A stretch of 6,267 nt of DNA, taken from Ruminococcaceae bacterium UBA4306. Lineage in GTDB: Bacteria > Bacillota > Clostridia > Oscillospirales > Acutalibacteraceae. Shown here one piece after another: positions 1 through 5,900 of the stretch (positions are counted from its first letter, which is position 1; each line of letters opens with the position of its first letter). The DNA is taken from assembly GCA_002394725.1 (NCBI GenBank), contig DGUQ01000089.1:1-6267 (forward strand), given 5' to 3'. A program made the position numbers and the translations under genes. The notes beneath the pieces are model-generated. The model searched no databases. It was not told where the DNA came from and saw only the letters and a list, made by a program, of their open reading frames with translations.

Positions 1-119
1 CCTTCTTTGAGACCGAGGAAGGACAAAAAGAGTTTGAAGCATGGAGACAGGAGCAAGAGCTCTTGAAGCAACAGGACGAAGAACAGAGCGAATGTGGGCC
101 GGTGATCGGACAGATGTAG
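1..119 (+). CDS. 3' end of an unidentified protein gene (partial)
   Basis: The frame beginning at base 3 is open from the window edge to a TAG stop at 117-119 and gives 38 C-terminal residues. The peptide starts FFETEEGQKEFEAWRQEQEL and ends SECGPVIGQM. The middle is very rich in Glu, Gln and Lys with no Pro or Gly, which suggests a charged, probably helical tail; it has one Trp and no membrane-like stretch. I do not recognise the family. That it is coding is inferred from the amphipathic composition and from the hairpin at 141-170, which begins 21 bases after the stop, as expected for a gene end. The start, length and function lie outside the window. Confidence 0.6.
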   Translation, partial: FFETEEGQKEFEAWRQEQELLKQQDEEQSECGPVIGQM

Positions 120-136
120 ATTCTCAATGAGAGCAT

Positions 137-170
137 AAAACAGGCAGGGAGCGTCAAAACTCCCTGCCTG
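137..170 (-). terminator. intrinsic terminator, probably shared by convergent genes
   Basis: Perfect 11-bp inverted repeat: CAGGCAGGGAG at 141-151 and CTCCCTGCCTG at 160-170, with an 8-base loop. Read on the - strand the stem is followed by TTTTATG (140 down to 134), a usable U-tract, so it can end leftward transcripts coming through the tRNA gene. Read on the + strand it follows the stop at 119 but is trailed only by ATTCGATTAT, a poor U-tract, so action on that side is less certain. Confidence 0.8.
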
Positions 171-221
171 ATTCGATTATACGGAAACTGCTCACATTCA
201 GACAAAATCACGGAAAATGAG

Positions 222-260
222 AAATCCGAAACAGTCACCAACGATGACGATTTCGGATTT
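222..260 (-). terminator. hairpin just downstream of the tRNA gene, candidate terminator or trailer structure
   Basis: AAATCCGAAA (222-231) and TTTCGGATTT (251-260) form a perfect 10-bp stem. Inside it, after a 2x2 internal loop, GTCA (234-237) pairs with TGAC (245-248) around a 7-base loop. On the - strand the structure starts 9 bases after the encoded CCA of the tRNA and ends in ATTT followed by CTCATTTT, so the lower stem supplies part of a U-tract. This could terminate the tRNA transcript ahead of the stronger hairpin at 141-170, or act as a boundary for 3'-end processing. The U-tract is interrupted, hence moderate confidence. Confidence 0.55.
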
Positions 261-269
261 GCTCTGCTG

Positions 270-346
270 TGGTGGGCCATCAGGGACTCGAACCCCGGAC
301 CGACCGGTTATGAGCCGGTTGCTCTAACCAACTGAGCTAATGGCCC
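270..346 (-). tRNA. tRNA with anticodon CAU, most likely tRNA-Ile2 (lysidine-modified, reads AUA)
   Basis: Complete cloverleaf on the - strand, 77 nt including encoded CCA (272-270). Acceptor stem GGGCCAT/ATGGCCC, D-arm GCTC/GAGC, anticodon stem ACCGG/CCGGT with loop CTCATAA (anticodon complement at 310-312), a 5-base variable loop CGGTC, and T-arm with TTCGAGT loop are all intact. CAU can mean initiator Met, elongator Met or Ile2. Initiator is excluded by the G1-C72 pair and the lack of three G-C pairs next to the anticodon loop. C4-G69 and C5-G68 in the acceptor stem match the pairs known to favour TilS (tRNA-Ile lysidine synthetase), and the anticodon arm closely resembles B. subtilis tRNA-Ile(CAU) as I remember it. 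Automatic annotation may call this tRNA-Met. It is certain as a tRNA and likely, not proven, as Ile2. Confidence 0.95.
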
Positions 347-394
347 TTGCCAAGCGCCGTATCTGACGCCGGGATATTGCTTTACAGCCCAATT

Positions 395-423
395 ATTATA
401 GCAAGTTATCCCCCGTTTGTCAA
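395..423 (-). promoter_or_regulatory. perfect consensus sigma-A promoter for the tRNA gene
   Basis: On the - strand, TTGACA (423-418), a 17-base spacer, then TATAAT (400-395): 12 of 12 consensus bases with optimal spacing. Transcription should begin near 388, giving a leader of about 42 nt before the mature tRNA 5' end at 346, to be removed by RNase P. The promoter lies between the DUF3006 stop (463) and the tRNA, so the tRNA has its own strong start even if the upstream gene reads through. Confidence 0.9.
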
Positions 424-462
424 CACGAAATTTGGTGATGACAGCGGCTGAAAAGCGGCGTT

Positions 463-732
463 TTAATCGGGCTTTTCGGCAGGGGGATTCTTTGAGAGAG
501 TTTCATTATCCATGCGCTTTTCGGTGACTTTATTCCGCTTACTGTTTTTGCGCAGACGCTCGAAGATCGTGTGGGGCTCTTCACGTACAGGCAGTTTTCC
601 GATCACATTGATCTCGATAGTGTCGCCCTCACGCGCGTCGGGGCACAGTGCCGTGGAGAGCTTATAGGTGTTTTCATCGTCCGCTTCCACGATCACGATG
701 TTTTCTTCGATCCTGTCGACGATCACTCGCAT
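463..732 (-). CDS. DUF3006 family small protein
   Basis: An 89-residue protein of unknown function. The N-terminal half (residues 1-44, MRVIVDRIEENIVIVEADD then a segment ending REGDTIEINV) matches the pattern I know for DUF3006: a short beta-rich domain opening with a VIVDRxE motif and continuing to a GDxI strand. Residues 52-89 are highly charged and probably helical or disordered (KLPVREEPHTIFERLRKNSK and following), which is common for the tails of this family. There is no signal peptide or membrane segment, so it is presumably cytoplasmic. The start is well supported: AGGTGA (742-737) lies just upstream of ATG, and a promoter at 778-750 fits. I see no strong terminator between its stop and the tRNA promoter, so some transcripts may run on into the tRNA. 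In other genomes DUF3006 genes often adjoin a ComEC/metallo-beta-lactamase-like gene; none is present here. Family assignment is from pattern memory and no role is claimed. Confidence 0.85.
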   Translation of the reverse strand: MRVIVDRIEENIVIVEADDENTYKLSTALCPDAREGDTIEINVIGKLPVREEPHTIFERLRKNSKRNKVTEKRMDNETLSKNPPAEKPD

Positions 733-749
733 ATTATCACCTCAGTATT

Positions 750-778
750 ACTTTACACTTTGCACAAATCTTTGTCAA
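750..778 (-). promoter_or_regulatory. promoter of the DUF3006 gene
   Basis: On the - strand, TTGACA (778-773), a 17-base spacer, then TAAAGT (755-750; 4 of 6 matches to TATAAT). Transcription would start near 743, placing the AGGTGA ribosome binding site (742-737) almost at the 5' end of the message, so the untranslated leader is only about ten bases. The -35 box is 5 bp from the -35 box of the divergent promoter at 784-812, so two polymerases could not easily bind at the same time. Confidence 0.7.
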
Positions 779-783
779 CTCTA

Positions 784-812
784 TTGTAATCGGATATCGT
801 GCGGTGTATAAT
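784..812 (+). promoter_or_regulatory. divergent promoter for the CobA-like gene
   Basis: TTGTAA (784-789, 4 of 6), a 17-base spacer, then a perfect TATAAT (807-812). Expected transcription start is near 819. The ATG at 813-815 touches the -10 box and would lie upstream of the transcript start, which argues against it as the start codon of the next gene. Confidence 0.65.
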
Positions 813-869
813 ATGGACGTAGGAAAATTGAAGAATAATCATGGGCTTTTACAGAAAGAGGCGGTCGGT

Positions 870-1289
870 GTGATAGAGATCTATTACGGGGATACAAAAG
901 GAAAAACCAGATTGTGTACCGGCGCGGCGATCAGTGCCGCTCTGAAAAAGAAGAATGTCCTGATGGTGAGCTTCGGCGATGATTATGAGGATTACAGCGA
1001 GTTGTTTGAGATCGCGCCGCATATCACGCGCCTGACCCTGCCTTCGAACGCCGGTGTGCGTGAATATTTCGATCACGCGGCAAGGATCGCGATGACGTTC
1101 CGTTACAGTGTGCTGATCCTGGACAGCGTCTTTGACAGCGTGGAAAAGGAGCTGCTCAGTATCTCGGAGGTATATGAGTTCCTGTCCAACGCGCCCGATA
1201 GTCTGGAGATCATCTGTACCGGTCAAAAGGTGCAGGAGCGTTTTTTGTCGCTTGCCGACGAGATCGTTGAACTGAAAAAAGGATCATAA
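870..1289 (+). CDS. small P-loop ATPase resembling a diverged CobA/BtuR-type corrinoid adenosyltransferase
   Basis: A 139-residue protein if started at GTG 870. The opening strand IEIYYG runs into a P-loop GDTKGKT (residues 7-13), the arrangement of CobA/BtuR/CobO ATP:cob(I)alamin adenosyltransferases (usually G-x-G-K-G-K-T-T). Residues 81-85 (VLILD) sit at the Walker B strand, and the C-terminal block LEIICTG...LADEIVELK (112-136) parallels the family's ending, ELxxTGR...ADxVTEM. It departs from true CobA in several ways. The P-loop threonine pair is T-R, the Walker B Asp is followed by Ser86 rather than the usual Glu, the Arg after TG is Gln119, and it is about 30-50 residues shorter than typical members. 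A role in cobamide adenosylation is therefore uncertain; a regulatory or nucleotide-sensing paralogue is equally possible. Start choice: AAGAGG (856-861) is 8 bases before GTG 870, whereas ATG 813 has no ribosome binding site and abuts the -10 box. No cobalamin genes are nearby. It is monocistronic, ending at a strong terminator. Confidence 0.75.
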   Translation: MIEIYYGDTKGKTRLCTGAAISAALKKKNVLMVSFGDDYEDYSELFEIAPHITRLTLPSNAGVREYFDHAARIAMTFRYSVLILDSVFDSVEKELLSISEVYEFLSNAPDSLEIICTGQKVQERFLSLADEIVELKKGS

Positions 1290-1293
1290 CGAT

Positions 1294-1322
1294 GGCGGAG
1301 AGAGAAATCTTTCCGCCTTTTT
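1294..1322 (+). terminator. strong intrinsic terminator of the CobA-like gene
   Basis: GGCGGAGAGA (1294-1303) pairs with TCTTTCCGCC (1308-1317): ten consecutive pairs including one G-T wobble, closed by a GAAA tetraloop and followed by TTTTTGTATTTTA. It starts four bases after the TAA stop at 1287-1289. It insulates the downstream pyrimidine operon from readthrough. Confidence 0.93.
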
Positions 1323-1361
1323 GTATTTTATTCACAAATAAAACGTATGATTGTGACGTAT

Positions 1362-1388
1362 ATCCCGTACCCGATTCCGGGATTTTTT
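1362..1388 (+). terminator. second, weak terminator-like hairpin
   Basis: ATCCCG (1362-1367) pairs with CGGGAT (1378-1383) around a 10-base loop and is followed by a T-run (1383-1388). An alternative 4-bp fold CCCG/CGGG (1370-1373 with 1378-1381) is also possible. It lies 40 bases after a much stronger terminator with no gene in between, so it may be a back-up terminator. The sequence from 1389 to 1461 holds no feature I can support. Confidence 0.4.
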
Positions 1389-1461
1389 CACAGGAGAATA
1401 ATGAGGAGAGATTTTGGTCATATTCACCAGAATTTATGCGCTATTAGAAGAATAAATCGAT

Positions 1462-1490
1462 TTGACAGACCCACCCTCGTATGGTAAAAT
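1462..1490 (+). promoter_or_regulatory. promoter of the pyrC-carB operon
   Basis: TTGACA (1462-1467), a 17-base spacer, TAAAAT (1485-1490), with TG at 1482-1483 giving an extended -10 element. Transcription should start near A1497, leaving a leader of about 178 nt before the pyrC start codon. No other promoter of comparable quality lies between here and carB. Confidence 0.85.
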
Positions 1491-1496
1491 ACAGAC

Positions 1497-1606
1497 AACA
1501 AATCTTTAAGGCGATACTGTGATATCGACAAGATCTGATAATTTTTGATACGGGTCGAAGGACCCGGGATTTTGCGTATGTTGCCTCGCCTTGGGTGGGG
1601 CTTTTT
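1497..1606 (+). promoter_or_regulatory. pyrC leader with intrinsic attenuator and a candidate antiterminator
   Basis: The leader ends in a terminator hairpin: GCCTCGCC (1583-1590) pairs with GGTGGGGC (1594-1601), two of the eight pairs being G-T wobbles, followed by TTTTT (1602-1606). It lies well before pyrC, so it can only work as an attenuator. AAGGCGA (1508-1514) is perfectly complementary to TCGCCTT (1586-1592), the heart of the terminator's 5' arm, and three G-T pairs could extend the match outward. AAGGCGA overlaps a local hairpin, CGATA/TATCG (1512-1516 with 1523-1527), enclosed by ATCTT/AAGAT (1502-1506 with 1530-1534). Two exclusive states are therefore possible: local hairpin plus terminator (off), or long-range pairing (on). 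A further hairpin CGGGTC-GAAG-GACCCG (1551-1566) sits between. I do not recognise a known riboswitch or a PyrR site inside this part. The ligand or protein is unknown; pyrimidine control is expected from the gene served. Confidence 0.65.
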
Positions 1607-1616
1607 GATTAATATT

Positions 1617-1665
1617 CGGGGATCGTTTTCCTGAGAGCAACGCCCCGATTGATCAACGAAAGGAG
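1617..1665 (+). promoter_or_regulatory. post-attenuator stem-loop and pyrC ribosome binding site
   Basis: CGGGG (1617-1621) pairs with CCCCG (1643-1647) and CGTT (1624-1627) with AACG (1639-1642). The apex TCCTGAGAGC (1629-1638) matches 8 of 10 bases of the B. subtilis PyrR-binding loop core TCCAGAGAGG, and its CTGAGA loop fits the CNGNGA rule. The flanking stem is not a good PyrR match: the upper stem is interrupted and there is no clear purine-rich internal bulge. The Shine-Dalgarno AAAGGAG (1659-1665) lies 9 bases before ATG 1675 and could be displayed in the loop of a small AACG/CGTT hairpin (1655-1658 with 1666-1669). AACG at 1639 and 1655 could exchange partners with CGTT at 1624 and 1666. 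Confidence 0.4.
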
Positions 1666-1674
1666 CGTTCCGGT

Positions 1675-2889
1675 ATGAGCGGTATGAAGATATATGCTTG
1701 TAAGAGAATCGAAAAAACTGACTTTTCTCCCTCGGTAGACCGCGCGCTTTTCTGCTCTGAGGACTTTTCGCAGTGCTCCGATAATATTGTTGTCTTTCCC
1801 GGCTTTTGTGATGTGCATGTGCATTTTCGCGAGCCGGGATTTTCTTATAAAGAAAAAATCGCCACAGGATCGGCGGCGGCGGCACGCGGCGGATATACCG
1901 CCGTCTGCACGATGCCGAACCTGAACCCCGTGCCCGACAGCATGGAGCATCTGCGTGAGCAGCTCGATATCATCGAGCGCGACGCGGTGATCGATGTGCT
2001 GCCCTACGGCGCGATCACCGTGGGCGAGAGGGGAGAGCAGCTCGCCGACCTTGAGGGGATGGCAAAGGATGTTGTCGCCTTTTCCGACGACGGCAGAGGC
2101 GTGCAGGATGAAGCGATGATGCGTAAGGCGATGCAAAGAGCGAAGGCGCTCGGCAAGCTGATCGTCGCGCACTGCGAGGACAACAGGCTGCTGTACGGCG
2201 GCTACATCCATGACGGCAGTTACGCCAAGGCGCACGGTCACCGCGGAATCTGCTCACAGAGTGAGTGGGGTCCGATCAAGAGAGATATCGAGCTGTGTCG
2301 GGAGACCGGCTGCGGCTATCATGTGTGCCACATCTCAACCAAGGAGAGCGTTGAGCTGATCCGCAAGGCAAAGGCGGAGGGTGTGGACATTACCTGTGAG
2401 ACCGCGCCGCATTACCTTGTCATGGACGACAGCGATCTTATGGAGGACGGCCGCTTCAAGATGAATCCGCCGCTCAGAGATAAAGCTGACCGCGAGGCGC
2501 TGCTCACAGGTATCAAGGACGGCACGATCGATATGATCTCTACCGATCACGCGCCGCATTCCGCAGAGGAAAAGGCAAGAGGACTGGAGAAATCCGCCTT
2601 TGGCATCGTCGGTATCGAGACCGCGTTTCCCGTGCTGTATACGAAGCTCGTCAAGACGGGATTCCTTACAATGGACAGGTTGATGGAGCTGTTGGTGTTC
2701 AACGCGCGTGAGCGCTTCAACATTCCGATCAGAGAAAACGATTACACGATATGGGATCTGGACAAGGAGTTCACCGTTGACCCTGCCGACTTTTTGTCGA
2801 TGGGCAAGGCGACGCCCTTTGAGGGCCGGAGGCTCAACGGCGTTTGCCTGATGACCGTCAGGGACGGCGTTAAGGTGTACAGCATATAA
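1675..2889 (+). CDS. pyrC: dihydroorotase (class I, PyrC)
   Basis: Cytoplasmic zinc amidohydrolase that interconverts N-carbamoyl-L-aspartate and L-dihydroorotate, step 3 of UMP synthesis. The 404 residues show the full B. subtilis-type motif set. DVHVHFREPG carries the HxH metal pair (His48, His50) and the substrate-binding Arg52. Next come KEKIATGSAAAARGGYTAVC and MPN (80-82), a DDG segment (138-140) at the position of the metal-bridging Asp, His166 in VAHCED, His219 in CHIS, the strand-loop TCETAPHY (240-247), and STDHAPH with catalytic Asp291. The protein ends with the usual MGKATPFEGRRLNG block and C-terminal beta segment. The N-terminal beta region before HxH has about 47 residues, somewhat shorter than common. 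ATG 1675 is preferred to ATG 1684 because AAAGGAG is 9 bases upstream of it. It is the first gene after the attenuator and is followed 99 bases later by carB, so the two are probably cotranscribed. Confidence 0.97.
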   Translation: MSGMKIYACKRIEKTDFSPSVDRALFCSEDFSQCSDNIVVFPGFCDVHVHFREPGFSYKEKIATGSAAAARGGYTAVCTMPNLNPVPDSMEHLREQLDIIERDAVIDVLPYGAITVGERGEQLADLEGMAKDVVAFSDDGRGVQDEAMMRKAMQRAKALGKLIVAHCEDNRLLYGGYIHDGSYAKAHGHRGICSQSEWGPIKRDIELCRETGCGYHVCHISTKESVELIRKAKAEGVDITCETAPHYLVMDDSDLMEDGRFKMNPPLRDKADREALLTGIKDGTIDMISTDHAPHSAEEKARGLEKSAFGIVGIETAFPVLYTKLVKTGFLTMDRLMELLVFNARERFNIPIRENDYTIWDLDKEFTVDPADFLSMGKATPFEGRRLNGVCLMTVRDGVKVYSI

Positions 2890-2892
2890 ATC

Positions 2893-2940
2893 GCAGGGGC
2901 GGTCATTGACCGTCCGCGGACGAGCAGTGCTCGTCCCTAC
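2893..2940 (+). repeat. 48-bp double-hairpin repeat element (MITE/REP-like) between pyrC and carB
   Basis: The element begins GCAGGG and ends CCCTAC, a near-perfect terminal inverted repeat with one mismatch. Inside, GGGCGGTC (2897-2904) pairs with GACCGTCC (2908-2915) around ATT, including one G-T pair. GGACGAGC (2918-2925) pairs with GCTCGTCC (2929-2936) around AGT. The junction GTCCGCGGAC (2912-2921, a 10-base palindrome) allows the inner arms to pair with each other instead. It begins three bases after the pyrC stop. There is no T-run, so it is not an ordinary terminator; it may modulate readthrough or message stability ahead of carB. A related half-element lies at 6175-6198. Confidence 0.75.
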
Positions 2941-2988
2941 AAATTTGTCTGATAGATTGATATAGATGAAAATTTGGAGGTATGAAAA

Positions 2989-5900
2989 ATGGCAAAAAGA
3001 ACAGATGTGAAAAAGGTACTCATTATCGGCTCGGGTCCGATCGTCATCGGTCAGGCGGCTGAGTTCGACTACGCCGGCACACAGGCTTGCCTGGCGCTCA
3101 AGGAAGAGGGATACGAGGTCATCTTATGTAACTCGAACCCGGCGACCATCATGACCGATACCCAGATCGCGGACAAGGTCTATATGGAGCCGCTCACCCT
3201 CGAATATGTCGCGAAGATCCTCAGATATGAGCGACCCGACGCGATCGTACCCGGTATCGGCGGACAGACGGGTCTGAACCTTGCCATGCAGCTCGAGCGC
3301 AAGGGCATCCTCAAGGAGTGCGGCGTACAGCTGCTCGGTACCTCCTCCGAGAGTATCGAGCGCGCCGAGGACAGAGAGCTGTTCAAGGAGATGTGCGAGA
3401 GTATCGGCGAGCCGGTCATCCCGTCGCAGATCACCTATAATCTTGATGAAGCGAAAAAAGCAGCCAAGGAGGTCGGCTATCCCGTTGTCCTGCGTCCTGC
3501 TTTTACCTTAGGCGGTACAGGCGGCGGCTTTGCCGACAACGAAGCTGAATTATTGGAGATCGGAAAACAAGCTTTTGCTCTGAGCCCCGTGCATCAGGTG
3601 CTGATCGAAAAGTCCGTCAAGGGCTATAAAGAGATTGAGTTCGAGGTCATGCGTGACTCCAACGACACCGCGATCACCATCTGCGGCATGGAGAATGTCG
3701 ATCCCGTCGGCGTTCATACCGGCGACAGCATCGTTGTCGCGCCGATCCTTTCGCTGAACGATCACGATCTCAAAATGCTCAACGACTCCGCGATCAAGAT
3801 TATCCGTGAGTTGAAGATCGAGGGCGGCTGTAACGTGCAGTTCGCGCTGAATCCGAATTCCAGCGAATATTACCTGATCGAGGTCAACCCCAGAGTGTCG
3901 CGTTCTTCGGCTCTCGCTTCCAAGGCGTCGGGTTATCCAATCGCCAGAGTCACCGCAAAGATCGCAATGGGTATGGCGCTCGAGGAAATCCCCGTAGCAG
4001 GCGGTACGGCGGCGATCGAGCCGAGCCTCGATTATATCGTCGCGAAGTTCCCTCGTTTCCCGTTCGATAAATTTGCCGACGCTCCCAACACCCTCGGCAC
4101 CCAGATGAAGGCGACCGGTGAGGTCATGGGCATCGGCTCCACACTTGAGGAATGCTGTCTGAAGTCCGTCCGCTCTCTGGAGACCGGCGTGTGCCACTTC
4201 CACCTTGCGAAGTTCGATTCCTTCTCCGATGACGAGCTGTTTGATTATATCAAGGAGTTCAAGGACGACAACGTCTATGCGGTGTTTGAACTGCTGCGCC
4301 GCGGCACTTCGATCGAGAAGCTCCATGAGATCACCATGATCACCGAGCTGTTCCTCGAATCCTTTAAGAAGATCGTTGATATGGAAAGCACCTTAAAGGC
4401 GAATAAGGGCGATATCGAGACCCTCAAATCCGCTAAGATTATGGGCTTCTCCGATGAGTATATTGCCTCGCTTTGGGAGACTCCCGAGGTCGAGATCTAT
4501 CAAACCAGAAAGGCAAACGGTATCACCCCGATCTTCAAGATGGTCGATACCCTGCATACCGGCAAATATATCGCGTATCTCTACTCGTCCTACACGGGTG
4601 AGAACGCATCCAGACTGAGCGACAAAAAGAAGATTATCGTGCTTGGCGCGGGTCCGATCCGTATCGGTCAGGGCGTAGAGTTCGATTACAGTACCGTCCA
4701 TGCGGTACAGACGATCCGCCGCGCAGGCTATGAAGCGATCATCATCAATAACAACCCCGAGACGGTCTCGACCGACTACACCACCGCCGATAAGCTCTAT
4801 TTTGAGCCCCTCACTCCCGAGGACGTCATGGCGATCATCGACTTTGAACAGCCCGAGGGCGTTATCGCCAGTTTAGGCGGTCAGACGGCGATCAACCTCG
4901 CCCAGCCGCTCATGGACAGAGGCGTGAAGATCATCGGTACCGACTGCGCCGCGATCGAAAGAGCAGAGAACCGTGATAGCTTCAACGCCATCATCAAGGA
5001 GCTTGGTATTCCGCAGCCTGCCGGTCAGGCGGTCACTTCCATTGAAGAAGGCGTCAAAGCCGCCGCAGAAATCGGCTATCCCGTACTCGTCCGTCCGTCC
5101 TTCGTACTCGGTGGTCGCGCTATGCAGATCGTCAGTAAGGAAGAAGATTTACGCCACTATCTGAAAACTGCGGTTGAGATCGACGAGGATAAGCCCGTTC
5201 TGGTCGATAAATATATCATGGGTAAAGAGGTCGAGGTCGACGCGATCTGCGACGGCGTTGATGTGTTCGTTCCCGGTATCATGGAGCTGGTCGAGAGAAC
5301 AGGCGTTCACTCCGGCGACTCCATCTCCGTCTATCCGTCCTTCTCGATTTCCGACAAGGTCAAGGGCATTATCCTGCAATACGCAAAGAAGCTCGGCAAA
5401 GCAATCGGCATTATCGGTCTGTACAATATCCAGTTCATCGTGGATGAAAACGACGATGTCTATATTATAGAAGTCAACCCGAGATCATCGAGAACCGTTC
5501 CGTTCCTCTCTAAGTCCACGGGCTACTCCCTCGCGGATATCGCGACCGAGGTTATCCTCGGCAAGAGCCTGAAAGAGCAGGGCATCTTCCAGCTCTATCC
5601 CGAGGAGAAAAAGAGATATTACGTTAAGGTGCCGGTATTCTCGTTCCAGAAGATCAAGGGCCTCGATGCTTATCTCAGCCCCGAAATGAAGTCTACCGGT
5701 GAAGCGATCGGCTATGACAAAAAGCTCTCGCGTGCCATGTACAAGGCGCTCGTCGCGGCAGGCACCAAGGTGCAGAATTACGGTACCGTCATCGTGACTC
5801 TTGCCGACGAGGACAAGGAAGAGGCAGTTCCGCTGATCCGCCGCTTCTATGACCTCGGCTTCAACATCGAAGCGACCGACCTGACCGCCAAGGTCATGAG

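Noticed and set aside
648..869. Long N-terminal extension of the CobA-like reading frame on the + strand
   Set aside because: It runs antisense through the DUF3006 gene and both promoters, has Arg/Cys/His-rich non-protein-like composition, and lacks a ribosome binding site at its ATG codons.
1401..1487. 28-codon + strand ORF with AGGAG (1392-1396) upstream
   Set aside because: The SD-to-ATG spacing is short (4 bases), no promoter precedes it, its 3' part runs through the -35 and into the -10 box of the pyrC promoter, and the peptide shows no recognisable pattern.
1578..1634. 18-codon ORF inside the pyrC leader, overlapping the attenuator terminator
   Set aside because: No convincing ribosome binding site, and its codons are the terminator stem and T-run itself; no run of regulatory codons as in leader-peptide attenuation.
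1609..2241. 210-codon open frame on the - strand opposite the start of pyrC
   Set aside because: Shadow of the high-GC pyrC coding frame; no ribosome binding site and no family resemblance.
2945..2973. Possible promoter before carB (TTGTCT ... GAAAAT)
   Set aside because: The -10 is poor at the right spacing, and the better TATAGA at 2961 is only 10 bases from the -35; cotranscription with pyrC is simpler.
2982..2991. ATG at 2982 as an alternative start before carB
   Set aside because: It is out of frame with CarB and only one base after GGAGG; ATG 2989 has ideal spacing and gives the expected MAKRTDVKKVLIIG N terminus.
3550..4326. 258-codon open frame on the - strand opposite carB
   Set aside because: Asp/Arg/His-rich antisense shadow of a strongly conserved gene; no start signals and no recognisable domain.
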